Shown in pieces: positions 43,519 through 53,056 of a stretch of DNA of 64,000 nucleotides (position 1 is the first letter of the stretch; each line of letters starts with the position of its first letter). The notes under the pieces were generated by a model that saw only the letters and a list, made by a program, of their open reading frames with translations, was not told where the DNA came from and did no database searches. Position numbers and translations under genes: made by a program. This stretch comes from Methylobacterium brachythecii. GTDB taxonomy: Bacteria; Pseudomonadota; Alphaproteobacteria; Rhizobiales; Beijerinckiaceae. The DNA is taken from the NCBI RefSeq assembly GCF_014196345.1, contig NZ_JACIDN010000005.1:372001-436000 (forward strand), in the 5' to 3' direction.

Positions 43519-43703
43519 CGCTTCCTCTCTCTCGCCAGCGCCCTCAACGCCTCCACATACAGATCGATGCTGACGACCTGTGAGCGGATGCCGGCGGCCT
43601 GCATGATCAGTCTCCGTTCGACCATCTCTTTCAGGTCGCCTGCGGAGTAGTGGTAGTCAGACCATTTCTGCGGTTTCGCGGTCTCTAGTTCGGCTACCAC
43701 CAA
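43515..43703 (-). CDS. Hypothetical protein, first of the coupled trio
   Basis: This 62-residue protein (AELETAKPQKWSDYHYSAGD, then LKEMVERRLIMQAAGI) is mostly helical. It ends with ATGA, overlapping the next gene. There is no recognised family. The coupling of three tiny genes argues for a joint function. Confidence 0.5.
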   Translation of the reverse strand: MVVAELETAKPQKWSDYHYSAGDLKEMVERRLIMQAAGIRSQVVSIDLYVEALRALARERKR

Positions 43704-44023
43704 TGCACCCCTCGTCCGATCGCCCAGACAACTGCGGCAACGGATATCCAGGTTCCCATAGCGAGAACGACGATGGGCTAGTGGTGAAAACCTGACGGAT
43801 GGTACCCCCCCGAACCTCCCGACCAGGGTGGTATCAAGACGGTCTGCTCTCGGGCGGTAGACCCGTTGAAGCGGACGTGCCTGTCCCAGCCGCTCCCGAC
43901 CCGTTGCAGATGGTAGGAAGATCCGCGTTGCGTAGTGCCAGAAGCGGGGTCGTGTTAGAATTGCCGTGAAAGCGACTTACCTACCGATCTGGTCGGGCAT
44001 CGCGCTTCGTCACGGAGTCCACG
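43704..44023. other. Gap with a degenerate dispersed repeat
   Basis: Around 43825-43890 a diverged copy of the dispersed repeat is visible (GGTCTGCTCTCGGGCGGTAG, then GAAGCGGACGTG). No gene is supported. Confidence 0.5.
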
Positions 44024-46444
44024 ATGCAAAAGTCGATCGCGGATTCTGCCCTCTCTACCTTTGCCACGGCCCGAGCTGGCAAAGTTCAGCGACTTCTGGC
44101 CGCCCTCCTCAGCATCGCGTTTGGAGCGGCAACGCTCACACTCTTACCCGTGGTGAGCCGGCCGATCTCGCCGATGCCGGGCTTCGTGCCCGTCTACCAA
44201 TCGGCGCTTACGGTGGTCTATGGCGTGACCACTTTCCTGTTCCTCGCCCAGTACCGCCGTACCCGATCCGTGCCGCTCCTCGTGCTCGGGGCCGGCAGCT
44301 TGTACGTCACGCTGATCGTATTCCTGCAGCTTCTGTCGTTTCCCAACGTTCTTTCGCAGGGGCGCCTGCTCGGTTCGGGACCCGACACCACAACCTGGCT
44401 CTGGACCTTCTGGCACGTGGGGCCGCCGCTCTTCGCGCTACCGTACGCGATCATGGAAGGTGACGGGCGCGGCCGCCTCGTGCCGGCGCGTCGCGTCGCC
44501 CTGGTCGGCTGGCTTGTTTCCGCGGCGGTCGCTGTTGCCGTCGCGCTCGCAGGCGCCGCGGCGACCCGCTACGTGCACCTGCTGCCGAAAACCGTCGAGG
44601 GCGACGATTATTGGCTGACCACAACCTCGGGGGTTGGACCCACGGTGGTGGCACTAACAATCGCCGCCCTTGCGGTGTTGTGCTGGACGACCCGGCTTCG
44701 CACCGTGCTGCAACTCTGGCTGGCCGTCGCGCTGCTGCTTCTCGTGTTCGACAACCTCGTCACGCTACCGGCGGCAGCCCGCGGCACCGTTGGCTGGTTC
44801 GCCGGACGCCTGGAGGCGCTCGTCGCCGGCGTCGTACTGCTCGCGGTGTACTTGCGTGAGGTGGATTTCCTCTACGCGAGAGCTGAGGCCGCAGCCCACG
44901 AGCGCGAAGCACGGCGGGCGGAACTGCAGCTTGCGCGAGATAACCTGGCGCTGGCGCTCGACGCGGCCGAGATGGGCGATTGGGAACTTGACCTGCGCAC
45001 GGGCACCTCGCGGAGAACGCCTCGTCACGACGCGATCTTCGGCTACGAGGAGCCGGTCGCGGAATGGGGCGTCGAGTCGCTTCTCGGACACGTCATCCCC
45101 GAAGACCGCGCCGAGGTCCGAGCGGCTTTGGATGGGGTGTTAGCCACAGAGAGGGTCGACCTTCGGTGTCGTATCAAACGCGCCGACGACGGCGCCATCC
45201 GGTGGATCGCGCTGCGTGGCAAGGCGTATCTGGATGGGGCCGGTCGCGTGCGGGCGATGGCGGGCGTCGTCATGGACACGACGCGCCAGCACGACGCCGA
45301 GGAGCGTCTCAACCAAGCGCAGAAGATGGAGGCCATTGGCCAGCTCACGGGCGGGGTGGCGCACGACTTCAACAACTTGCTCACGATCATCGTCGGCAAC
45401 CTCGACATGATCGTGCGCCGTCCGGGCGACGAGAGGCGGGTGGAGCGCCTGGCGAGTTCGGGCTTGCAAGCTGCCAAGCGTGGTGCAGAGGTGACTGAGA
45501 AGCTCTTGGCCTTCTCGCGTCGGCAGGTGCTACGGCCGGAGACGGTCAACCCCAACCGTCTGCTCCACGATTTCCAGGCCCTCCTCCGCCGCGCGCTTGG
45601 CGAGACCATCGAGGTGCGCCTCGAATTGGATGCGAGCCTCGATCCAGTCCGGCTCGACCCAGGTCAGTTCGAGAGCGCGGTTTTGAACCTCGCCGTGAAC
45701 GCCCGCGACGCGATGCCCGGCGGCGGTTCGCTGACTGTTAAGACCTGCAATGCGCATCTCGACGTCGGCGAACTTGCCGAGCGGCCGGACCTGTTGCCCG
45801 GGGCCTATGTTCTCGTGGCGGTCTCGGATACGGGCCACGGCATGGACGCCGCGACGTTGGCCCGTGCCTTTGAGCCGTTCTTTACTACCAAGGACGTCGG
45901 GCGTGGCACAGGGCTTGGGCTCAGCCAGGTCTACGGCTTCGTGCGTCAAGCCGGTGGCCACGCCCAAATCAAGAGTGCGCCGAACCAGGGTACGAGCATC
46001 GAGCTATACCTGCCGCGTTCGGTCGAGAAGGTGATGGAGGGCCGACCGGAAGGACCGCTTCCGCTACGCCGTGCGGCCGCTGGTGAGGTCGTCCTAGTTG
46101 TGGAAGACGAGCCGGCCGTACTGGATATGGCCGTCGAGAGCCTAGGCGAGCTCGGCTACCGGGCGTTGACCGCCACCCGCGCCTCTGAGGCGCTGGACCG
46201 GCTGGGCGGTCCCGAGCGCATCGACATACTGTTCTCGGACGTGGTGATGCCGGGCGGAATGAACGGGGTGCAGCTTTCCGTCGAAGCGCGCCGATTGCGG
46301 CCGGAACTGCGGGTACTACTGACATCCGGCTACACCGGCACGGCTCTGGACGAACAGGGCCTGCCGCCTGACCTGCCGCTGCTCAGTAAGCCCTACCAAC
46401 GAGACGAGCTCGCCAACAAACTAAGGGTCGTGCTCGGCCGCTGA
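44024..46444 (+). CDS. MASE4-PAS hybrid histidine kinase
   Basis: This 806-residue sensor kinase has an N-terminal MASE4 membrane sensor with about eight helices (residues 25-285, including LPVVSRPISPMPGFVPVYQS), then a PAS domain (about 315-425, MGDWELDLRTGT). A HisKA helix with the phosphoacceptor His447 (VAHDFNNLL) follows, then HATPase_c (N box LNLAVNARDAMPGGG, G1 DTGHGM, F box, G2 GTGLGLSQVYG) and a C-terminal receiver (VVEDEPAVLDMA, phosphoacceptor Asp in FSDVVMPGG, Lys in LSKPY). A hybrid kinase of this kind passes phosphate to an unlinked Hpt or response regulator. No partner is encoded next to it. Confidence 0.95.
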   Translation: MQKSIADSALSTFATARAGKVQRLLAALLSIAFGAATLTLLPVVSRPISPMPGFVPVYQSALTVVYGVTTFLFLAQYRRTRSVPLLVLGAGSLYVTLIVFLQLLSFPNVLSQGRLLGSGPDTTTWLWTFWHVGPPLFALPYAIMEGDGRGRLVPARRVALVGWLVSAAVAVAVALAGAAATRYVHLLPKTVEGDDYWLTTTSGVGPTVVALTIAALAVLCWTTRLRTVLQLWLAVALLLLVFDNLVTLPAAARGTVGWFAGRLEALVAGVVLLAVYLREVDFLYARAEAAAHEREARRAELQLARDNLALALDAAEMGDWELDLRTGTSRRTPRHDAIFGYEEPVAEWGVESLLGHVIPEDRAEVRAALDGVLATERVDLRCRIKRADDGAIRWIALRGKAYLDGAGRVRAMAGVVMDTTRQHDAEERLNQAQKMEAIGQLTGGVAHDFNNLLTIIVGNLDMIVRRPGDERRVERLASSGLQAAKRGAEVTEKLLAFSRRQVLRPETVNPNRLLHDFQALLRRALGETIEVRLELDASLDPVRLDPGQFESAVLNLAVNARDAMPGGGSLTVKTCNAHLDVGELAERPDLLPGAYVLVAVSDTGHGMDAATLARAFEPFFTTKDVGRGTGLGLSQVYGFVRQAGGHAQIKSAPNQGTSIELYLPRSVEKVMEGRPEGPLPLRRAAAGEVVLVVEDEPAVLDMAVESLGELGYRALTATRASEALDRLGGPERIDILFSDVVMPGGMNGVQLSVEARRLRPELRVLLTSGYTGTALDEQGLPPDLPLLSKPYQRDELANKLRVVLGR

Positions 46445-46782
46445 TCCTAGACGAGAGGCTAGAGGGTCGAAGGTGGAACGTCCGTTTCCAGGCAATAAGC
46501 CGAGTTCGGCTCACCACCCCTAGCCGCAGCTGCCGGAGGGCCGACGAAAGGCCCCTTTCGGGAAGCATCGACGGGGCTCTGCGCGGCTCATTCGGGTGAA
46601 TTTCTGCTCGTCCGCTTTCGGGCAGACAAGACAAAGAAGCGGACGTTCGACGTTTGGCCGAAAGCTGACGAACCGCTTTCAGACGAGAGGCAGAAAAAGC
46701 TGTCGCCGGCTCGACTGCAACGCTGCCCTGGCAAAGACCGTTCGACGACAGCGATAGATGCAGGTTTCGATCGCGGATGCAG
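46445..46782. other. Gap with dispersed repeat copy
   Basis: The dispersed repeat at 46549-46652 is the recognisable item. No gene is supported. Confidence 0.5.
46549..46652 (+). repeat. Dispersed repeat (PWR family), copy 4
   Basis: It contains CTGCTCGTCCGCTTTCGGGC and GAAGCGGACGTTCGACG, with the usual inverted arms GTCCGCTT and AAGCGGAC. Confidence 0.75.
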
Positions 46783-47685
46783 TCAGAACGAATGTAGTTG
46801 TTCCACGAGATGGTCGACGAAGGCTCGGGCGGCAGGCTTAGGGGCCGGTCCGTTGCCAAACAATGCATGCGCCTCGATTTCTGCGAGCTTCCAATCCGAT
46901 AGCACCTGCACAAGGTTCCCAGTATCCAAATCCTCGCTGAAGGAAGGCAGGCTGGCGACAGCGATACCGACCCCGGCGCGCACCGCGCTCACCGCAACCT
47001 CGGCTCCATCGATCGCGACCTGGCCCTTCGGCTGCACTTTGACCTCTCGGTCGCCTTGCCGAAACAGCAACTCCCTACCTGCCACCGGCCCGGCGATCAC
47101 GAATGTGTGGTCCGCAAGTGCGTCGGGCGTCCCAGGGATGCCGCGGACATCGAGATAAGAGGGTGCGGCTGCAACGACGAGCGGCCAGCGTCCGATCAGG
47201 CGTGCAATGATGGTTGAATCAGGAAGCTTGCCGAAGCGGATCGCGACGTCGATTCCCTCGAGGATCATGTCTTGCCTTCGATCGTCGATGGTCAGCTCAA
47301 TCTGAAGGTTCGGGTGTCGGGCAACGAAAGACTTGAGCCTTGGGACGATGATCCGAGATGCGAAGATCGACGACACCGCGACTCTCAGCGTCCCGCGCAT
47401 GTCGTCGGATCCACGAACGGCATCGTCCGCCTCTTCGAGGGACGCCAGGATCGATTGGACGCGCGCAAGGTACGCGGAGCCGGGATCAGTAAGGGTCAGG
47501 GCTCGCGTCGAACGCGAGAACAGGACCGTACCCAACTGCTCCTCGAGCAAGGCGATGATCCGAGAGGCAGTGGGCTGGGAAAGCCTCATCGCCTTCGCGC
47601 CTTTCGAGAAGCTGCCGGTCCTGGCAATCTCGACGAACAGCCGGAGGGCCTGGAACCGATCGCTCACGCCCTCGCTCCCCGCCAT
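46783..47685 (-). CDS. LysR-family regulator
   Basis: This 300-residue LTTR has an N-terminal HTH (LRLFVEIARTGSFSKGAKAM, then LSQPTASRIIALLEEQLGT) and an effector-binding domain of the CrgA type (VAIRFGKLPDSTIIARLIG). ATG 47685 precedes the HTH directly; the long frame to 47898 includes upstream intergenic sequence. It lies 43 bases after the SDR gene on the same strand, an unusual place for an LTTR, so it may control its own operon. Confidence 0.93.
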   Translation of the reverse strand: MAGSEGVSDRFQALRLFVEIARTGSFSKGAKAMRLSQPTASRIIALLEEQLGTVLFSRSTRALTLTDPGSAYLARVQSILASLEEADDAVRGSDDMRGTLRVAVSSIFASRIIVPRLKSFVARHPNLQIELTIDDRRQDMILEGIDVAIRFGKLPDSTIIARLIGRWPLVVAAAPSYLDVRGIPGTPDALADHTFVIAGPVAGRELLFRQGDREVKVQPKGQVAIDGAEVAVSAVRAGVGIAVASLPSFSEDLDTGNLVQVLSDWKLAEIEAHALFGNGPAPKPAARAFVDHLVEQLHSF

Positions 47686-47728
47686 GACAGTCTCCAAGCC
47701 TAGCCTGTTAGGGAGCGGTCGGCCATCC

Positions 47729-48481
47729 TCAGACTTGGGCGTAGCCTCCGTCGACCTGCAGCTCGATGCCAGTGATGAAGCTGCTTTCTGACGATGCGAG
47801 GAAGGTAGCGACCGAAGCGATCTCGCTCGGATCACCATTGCGCCCAAGCGGCGTCTCGGCAGCGAACTTTTCGAGGAAGCCCTCAACCTGCTCGTCACTC
47901 AGGCCGGCCTGCTCGGACAGGATCGGCGTCAGGATGGTTCCGGGAGCAAGCGTATTCACGCGGATGCGGCGGGCGCTGAGGTCAGTCGTCCAGGTGCGGG
48001 CGAAGGACCGGATCGCTGCCTTGGTTGCAGAGTAGACGGTGAAGGCCGGCATGCCGAGGCTCGCGGCAATGGAGCCGTTCAAGATGATCGATCCCCCATC
48101 AACCACCAGCGGCAGCAGCGTCTGCACCGTGAAGAATGTGCCCTTCAAGTTGGTCGTAACACTGCGGTCGAAATCCGCCTCCGAGATCGTGCCGAACGCA
48201 CCAAGCGTGCCGCCGCCGGCATTCGCGAAGATGACGTCGATGCGGCCATGCCGGTCTGCGATGTGAGCCCGGAGGCGTTCGAGATCGCCGAGGTCCGCAA
48301 TGTCGCTGACAAAGCCCTCAATGGAGCCGCCGATCTCGGCGACGGTCTCGTCGAGCCGGTCTTGGCGGCGGCCCGTGGTGATCACCGTAGCGCCTTCCGC
48401 CACGAATTGCTTGGCCGTCGCTCGACCCATGCCGCTACTGCCGCCGGTTACGACGGCGATCTTGCCTTCGAGACGCTTCAT
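47729..48481 (-). CDS. SDR-family oxidoreductase
   Basis: This 250-residue short-chain dehydrogenase has GGSSGMGRA (about 13-21), NAGG, NGSIAASLG with the catalytic Ser, YSATK (catalytic Tyr and Lys about 152-156) and a final DGGYAQV. TGRRQDRL after the second strand suggests NADP(H) preference. ATG 48481 is right for the family; the frame extends upstream without homology. It lies between a hydrolase and the LysR gene. Confidence 0.94.
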   Translation of the reverse strand: MKRLEGKIAVVTGGSSGMGRATAKQFVAEGATVITTGRRQDRLDETVAEIGGSIEGFVSDIADLGDLERLRAHIADRHGRIDVIFANAGGGTLGAFGTISEADFDRSVTTNLKGTFFTVQTLLPLVVDGGSIILNGSIAASLGMPAFTVYSATKAAIRSFARTWTTDLSARRIRVNTLAPGTILTPILSEQAGLSDEQVEGFLEKFAAETPLGRNGDPSEIASVATFLASSESSFITGIELQVDGGYAQV

Positions 48482-48546
48482 GTCTTGATCCTTCGGAAAT
48501 TGGTTGTGTTGGTGATCCGGCCGCCTAGGCAGCCTTCGGCGGCCGG

Positions 48547-49542
48547 TCAGGAGGCCAGCAGGGTCCGCACGACTTGGTCGGGCTGGTCGAACTGGGGCCA
48601 ATGTTCAGCTTCGAGCGCGGTGAGGCTCGCGTTTGGGAAGTGCGCGGCGAGGTCTTTGGCGACCGCGATGTTGAGATACCGGTCCCAACTGCCCCAGATG
48701 AGCTTCAAGGGCTTGTCGAAGCTTCCGAGGACCGGAAGCCGAAGGTCGTTCGCCGCCAGGTTCTCGTAGGCGTTTCCGGTCATCGCCAGCATCGCCGGCA
48801 TCGAGCTTGGCGACATCGAGAAATTCTCGGCGATGATCGGCTGGAGTACGGTGTCGAAGCGTTCCCGCATCTCCGGCGTGAGGTGCGCCCTGATCGGCTC
48901 CTGTTGGAACTGGAACAGGTAGGCCGCCTGCTTGGGGTCGGTCATCATCGCGACGGCCAGCAACCGGGTTTTCGGATTGCAGCACAGCTCGATGAAGTCT
49001 GGGAACGCCAGGACCGGCGAGTTCGCGTAGTAGCAGTTGAACAGGACAAGTGACGCGACCCGAGACCGGTTCGTGACCGCGTAATTGATGGCGGCTGGGC
49101 CGCCGGCGTCGTGCCCGACCGGAATGACCTTGATCGGTCCGAGGTCGTCGACGACTGCCGTCAGGTCAGCCAGTTGTTGTTCAAAGCTGTAGGAAAACCC
49201 GTCGGGTTTGTCGGAGGCACCGAAGCCCAGGAAGTCGAACGCCACGACACGTCGGCCAGCCGCCGAAAGTCGTGAGGCAATGTCTGCGTAGATGCGGCAA
49301 TTGTCCGGGAAGCCGTGCACCATCACATAGGCTGGCCCCTCGCCGGGATAGTCGCGGACGTAGATCCGGTGCCCGGCCCGCTGCACGTACCGCTCACGAA
49401 ATCTGCCTTTGGACGGCGCCTGATCGACCGGCGATGCTGCCAATGCCGTGCCCGGGACGGCAATCGAGGCCGCGGCGATTACCGCCAGCGATTGCAGGAT
49501 GGCGTCACGCCGAGAGGCAGCGAGGATCGGATGGACACTCAT
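48547..49542 (-). CDS. Exported alpha/beta-hydrolase (epoxide hydrolase-like)
   Basis: This 331-residue protein starts with an N-terminal signal region (SRRDAILQSLAVIAAASIAV, then PGTALA, with a twin Arg). The hydrolase core has an HGFPDN oxyanion motif (about 74-79), GHDAGG (Asp nucleophile about 144), FLGFGASDKPD and a final AEHWPQFDQPD with the catalytic His. This resembles the epoxide hydrolase/dehalogenase branch, as does the protein at 26967. The gene precedes an SDR gene on the same strand. Confidence 0.9.
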   Translation of the reverse strand: MSVHPILAASRRDAILQSLAVIAAASIAVPGTALAASPVDQAPSKGRFRERYVQRAGHRIYVRDYPGEGPAYVMVHGFPDNCRIYADIASRLSAAGRRVVAFDFLGFGASDKPDGFSYSFEQQLADLTAVVDDLGPIKVIPVGHDAGGPAAINYAVTNRSRVASLVLFNCYYANSPVLAFPDFIELCCNPKTRLLAVAMMTDPKQAAYLFQFQQEPIRAHLTPEMRERFDTVLQPIIAENFSMSPSSMPAMLAMTGNAYENLAANDLRLPVLGSFDKPLKLIWGSWDRYLNIAVAKDLAAHFPNASLTALEAEHWPQFDQPDQVVRTLLAS

Positions 49543-49629
49543 GCTGTCCTCCTTCCGTTGCCCAGCAATGCCAGACAGCTCGGTTGTGGGAATTTCGGTA
49601 ATGATGGGACGCGTTGGCGTCCCGTCCCG

Positions 49630-49959
49630 TCACTCGTGGAACGGCACCCAGAACATCTTCACGTCGACATTCAGCATGCCCGACTTCACGGTGGGATCGT
49701 CCGTGCCGATCCGGACGGCTTCTTCGAAATCGGTGGCCCTGAAGATCGTCATGCCGCCGTCGGCCAGCACGCCGTTGAGGCCACCGGCTTGCTCCATGAA
49801 CGGCCCGCTCAGCACGGTCAGGCCCCTATCCTGTAGCTCGGTCATGTAACCGACGTGCTTTTCGAACTCAGGCTGCTCGTTGTATTTGACGCCATTCACC
49901 CAATTGGGTCCTGGGGTCTGGAATGCCACGAAGTAATGGGGCCCATTGACGTCAACCAT
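49630..49959 (-). CDS. YCII-related protein
   Basis: This 109-residue protein starts VDVNGPHYFVAFQTPGPNW and contains HVGYMTELQDRGLTVLSGPF, the conserved part of YCII/YciI family proteins (dimeric ferredoxin-like fold with an active His-Asp pair). Its chemistry is not settled. ATG 49959 is chosen since the longer frame to 49998 lacks support. It is probably the first gene of the four-gene group 49959-46783. Confidence 0.85.
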   Translation of the reverse strand: MVDVNGPHYFVAFQTPGPNWVNGVKYNEQPEFEKHVGYMTELQDRGLTVLSGPFMEQAGGLNGVLADGGMTIFRATDFEEAVRIGTDDPTVKSGMLNVDVKMFWVPFHE

Positions 49960-50944
49960 GTCCACGCACTCCAGTTGAATTCCCTGGCGGGAAATCAAAT
50001 CCTCGATGGAGGGTTATTTCGTCCATCTGCGGCGAGGTGCGTAGAGCCTATTTTCGGATAACATGCATTTGCCGACCGAATGAATGGCCGGCGAATAGGG
50101 GTGCGATGCCGCCGGATTAGAGACGGAACCTACGTCCGCTTTCGGGAACCGTGGGGCCGAGCGTGTAGGACCGGGTTGGGCCGGAAGCAGCGTGGCTGAT
50201 CAGGGTGGTTTTCAGCCGGTCTGCTTTCAGGCGTCAATCGAGGAAAGCGGACGTTCAAGGTTCGAGGCCGAGGATGTAAGACAGATGATGCGCGATCTGA
50301 CAGCGCACTACGAGGTTAGTCGCTATCTGCTGAAAGTTCGCTTGGTTTGCTCGGTGGAGGAGCTTTGGCGTCCGCCTGTAGCTAAATGAGTACCATCTCC
50401 AGCAGGAGCCGAACACGAAAGCTGGCATGCGCGCCGAGCTTATCTAAAGCTGCTTGGCAATGCTTAGCGGCTTCCGTGTTTGCATCCTCGGAGTCTAACA
50501 TCCAATCACCCCGTCCCGATGAGGGTATCAAACCGAACATATGAGGGGTTGTCGCGGTGGCAATATATGACAGGCGCTTGACATAAATTTGCGCCTGAAG
50601 GCCAAGGTTTTGCAGAGACGTCGATTTTTTGCGGGTAAGCTCGCTGCCCCACCTTCCGCAACGAATGGCGGCACCTTTGTGTGACAACAATCCCAAGAAC
50701 AGCTTTCACCGCTTCGTCCTGGCGCAGCCACGGCTGTTGTCTTGCGACAAAGCGGTTGATCGCTGTGCCGCTCTCGTCGGAGACAATCAGTCATAATGAG
50801 GTCTGTCGCAGCCTAAGTCAAAAACCGATCATACGTTGTATTAAATCTACTGACTGCGGTTATGCTAAGCTATCATTGGCAACGACTTGGCGCTGATGAC
50901 TGAGAGCAACGCGTGCTCCCGCCTGCCTTCAGGGGAGCAGCTTC
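49960..50944. other. Long gap with repeat; no firm gene
   Basis: It contains dispersed repeat copy 5 (50131-50258). A minus-strand frame 50382-50696 (104 residues) has no family match or clear start signal. A small plus-strand frame at 50192-50389 runs through the repeat and is not credible. Confidence 0.45.
50131..50258 (+). repeat. Dispersed repeat (PWR family), copy 5
   Basis: It contains TACGTCCGCTTTCGGGAACC, TTGGGCCGGAAGCAGCGTGG, GGTCTGCTTTCAGGCG and AAAGCGGACGTTCAAGG in the same order and spacing as copy 2. Confidence 0.8.
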
Positions 50945-51256
50945 ATGCCTCGCTACTTCTTCGACATCCATGACGGAGAGGTATCCCGCGATGAAGCCGG
51001 AATGGTTCTTTTCAGTGAAGAGGCCGCCCGTCGCGAAGCTTACAGCATCGTTTCTCGTTATGCGTCTAACCCGATCAATCTTGTCATAGACGGCCTCGTC
51101 GTCGTGACCGTACGCGACGGTCCTCATTCCGAGGTGTTGACACTGCGCCTAGTCTGTCAGGAGGATAGGCCCGACAACCGCGCTCGGTCGACGACCACGC
51201 CGGACTCGACGCTTGCTAGAGACCGGAAAAACGGCGCGAACTCTCAACACTTTTAG
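50945..51256 (+). CDS. DUF6894 protein (copy 3)
   Basis: This 103-residue protein starts PRYFFDIHDGEVSRDEAGMV, continues with a helix EEAARREAYSIVSRY and ends the domain at about residue 74 with VLTLRLV; a 30-residue polar tail follows. GGGGAGC is placed 6 bases before ATG. It is homologous to copies at 40832 and 41814. Confidence 0.92.
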   Translation: MPRYFFDIHDGEVSRDEAGMVLFSEEAARREAYSIVSRYASNPINLVIDGLVVVTVRDGPHSEVLTLRLVCQEDRPDNRARSTTTPDSTLARDRKNGANSQHF

Positions 51257-51267
51257 CGGGGCGGCCC

Positions 51268-51471
51268 ATGTCAAGGACACGCAAGCCCGTAGCCTGGATG
51301 GCGAGACGCGCTCAACGCCGCCGATCCTCTCGCATGGACTGGTGCATCGAGAAAACCAGGCGACACAACCTCAAGGCAGCTGCCTTGAGCGAGTTCCCAA
51401 CGCCGGACACGACCAATGTCATTTTCTTTAAACGCTTCGACGGCAGGCCCTTCGCTGGCTACGAGGGTTGA
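51268..51471 (+). CDS. Small basic hypothetical protein
   Basis: This 67-residue protein has a strongly basic first half (SRTRKPVAWMARRAQRRRSS). It starts 11 bases after the DUF6894 stop, preceded by AGCGGGGCGG. The second half (TTNVIFFKRFDGRPFAGYEG) looks like a folded strand-turn. Unknown. Confidence 0.4.
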   Translation: MSRTRKPVAWMARRAQRRRSSRMDWCIEKTRRHNLKAAALSEFPTPDTTNVIFFKRFDGRPFAGYEG

Positions 51472-51863
51472 CGAGCCGTAACCTGAACTCGGATGTCGCT
51501 AACCCCAACGCGGCCCGGGCTGAAAGGCCTCGCCGGGCGCTAATGTGCCGCCGTGGCCGCTTGAACCTGAGGCTAAGCTCACCCGGTGACGGTGATCAAC
51601 AGGCTGGCGTGTGAAATCCTTCGAGATGAACGATTATGTCAGTCTCAATCCGAACAATTGAGCAATTTGACAGCACGTAGCTCAAAACCGCGCCGAAAAT
51701 TGAGAGAAGCGTCGCACTTCGCGTGATTTCTAAAACTGATCCTCGCCGCCTCAAATTATTATTTGATTGGTTTTCCGTATTTGATAAATCGATAGATAAA
51801 ATATTTTGACAATCACAAAACACCTCGATATAAAATCGGCAATTGAGATAAAGGAGTAATCTA
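51472..51863. other. Transition into AT-rich DNA before the response regulator
   Basis: GC content falls sharply after about 51600. No gene is supported. The promoter of the response regulator probably lies in 51740-51850 (several AT-rich hexamers such as TATAAA at 51830-51835). Confidence 0.45.
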
Positions 51864-52559
51864 ATAGCAGATTATATTACCAAGGTTTTGATTGCTGACC
51901 GGCATCCTTCATTTATCTTAGGCTTACGGTGCCTGATAGATACGATGTATGGTTTTCGAATTGTGGGAGAGATTGCATCTTATGTGGGTGCATATGGAAA
52001 AATTCTAGAAATTAATCCAGATATAGTGATACTTGACTTTTCGATACCTGGAATGAGAGGTCTTGCGACCCTAAATCAAATAAAAATAGAAACCCCAAAT
52101 ATTTCGATAGTCGCTGTCAGTGAATACCACCAGGATCACTACGTAGCAAGCATTTTCAAATCTGGCGTTAAAGGTCATATCTCAAGAAGTGCAGCAAAGA
52201 ATGAATATTCCAATGCAATATCGACTGTGTCTCGCGGTGAAATATATGATACCCCGTCATTCTCAGAAAATGCCAATTCGACTAGCGCTCCCCAGGACAG
52301 ATCAATAAAAAACAAAATTACATCTTCTACTTTATCGGAACGCGAGACTGTAGTATTGCGAATGATATCTCTTGGTTTAACCAATAAAGAAGTTGCTCTC
52401 ACTCTGGGAGTGACGGCAAATACTATTGATACTCATAAAAGAAGAGCAAGTGAAAAACTAGAAATCTACAGTAGAGCTAAGCTTGTGCAATATGCTATTT
52501 TCAATGGTTGGCTTGGTGGGCCAATCCAAGAGGAAACACTTGGGGCAAAGATCTCGTGA
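51864..52559 (+). CDS. AT-rich NarL/FixJ-type response regulator, unusual start
   Basis: The receiver begins with KVLIADRHPSFILGLRCLI and has the acidic pair in ADRHP, the phosphoacceptor Asp in VILDFSIPG (about residue 63), Ser in VAVSEY, but Arg or no Lys where the conserved Lys should be (GHISRSA). A LuxR-type HTH (TLSERETVVLRMISLGLTNK, then DTHKRRASEKLEIYSRA) follows. The first usual-type start is TTG 51888, but it would remove the KVL of the first strand. AAGGAG at 51851-51856 is spaced for an ATA codon at 51864, giving 231 residues. AUA starts are rare, so this choice is tentative. No histidine kinase is adjacent, and the low GC suggests transfer. Confidence 0.75.
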   Translation: MADYITKVLIADRHPSFILGLRCLIDTMYGFRIVGEIASYVGAYGKILEINPDIVILDFSIPGMRGLATLNQIKIETPNISIVAVSEYHQDHYVASIFKSGVKGHISRSAAKNEYSNAISTVSRGEIYDTPSFSENANSTSAPQDRSIKNKITSSTLSERETVVLRMISLGLTNKEVALTLGVTANTIDTHKRRASEKLEIYSRAKLVQYAIFNGWLGGPIQEETLGAKIS

Positions 52560-52625
52560 CTAGCGAACCTTTCGAACTCTATTGACGCGAACTGGGTCGA
52601 CAAAGGCGAAAAGCATGATGCTTAC

Positions 52626-52883
52626 ATGAGCCAGCAACGGACTTTGACTTTCGAGACCCACGTCGAGCCTTGCCCGTTCGATAAACATCGCTTCCGCTGG
52701 ATATTAGCTGCCGGTGGGGGTGGACACTCCGAGCACGGTTTAACTTCGTATGCTGATCGTGAGGCCGCGCAGATAGCCGGAGATGCCAGAGTTCAGGTAT
52801 TGGCAACACAGGCCGCTGACTTGCAGACATCGTCCGGTGATTTTTCGTCTGCAAAACCAGACAAGAATTCCTTAGGCGCATAG
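52626..52883 (+). CDS. Hypothetical protein
   Basis: This 85-residue protein (SQQRTLTFETHVEPCPFDKH, then FRWILAAGGGGHSEHGLTSY) ends in a helix and a polar tail. The FRW and S-x-x-x-F/Y-A patterns resemble small Methylobacterium proteins of unknown function. ATG 52626 lacks a strong ribosome binding site. Confidence 0.5.
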   Translation: MSQQRTLTFETHVEPCPFDKHRFRWILAAGGGGHSEHGLTSYADREAAQIAGDARVQVLATQAADLQTSSGDFSSAKPDKNSLGA

Positions 52884-53056
52884 GCCGAATTACTGTTGAT
52901 TGGGATTGATCACTGTTAAATCAGATCAATCCGACGCGGGAAGGCGGGGGCGCCTAATTCGTTCGCGCTGCGTTCGACGCGTTATCCAACCGAATGCTGT
53001 AGTTAGCTCGAGCATTTCAGCTCCTGTACGTGAAATATAGTCCATCAGAGCGTGTT

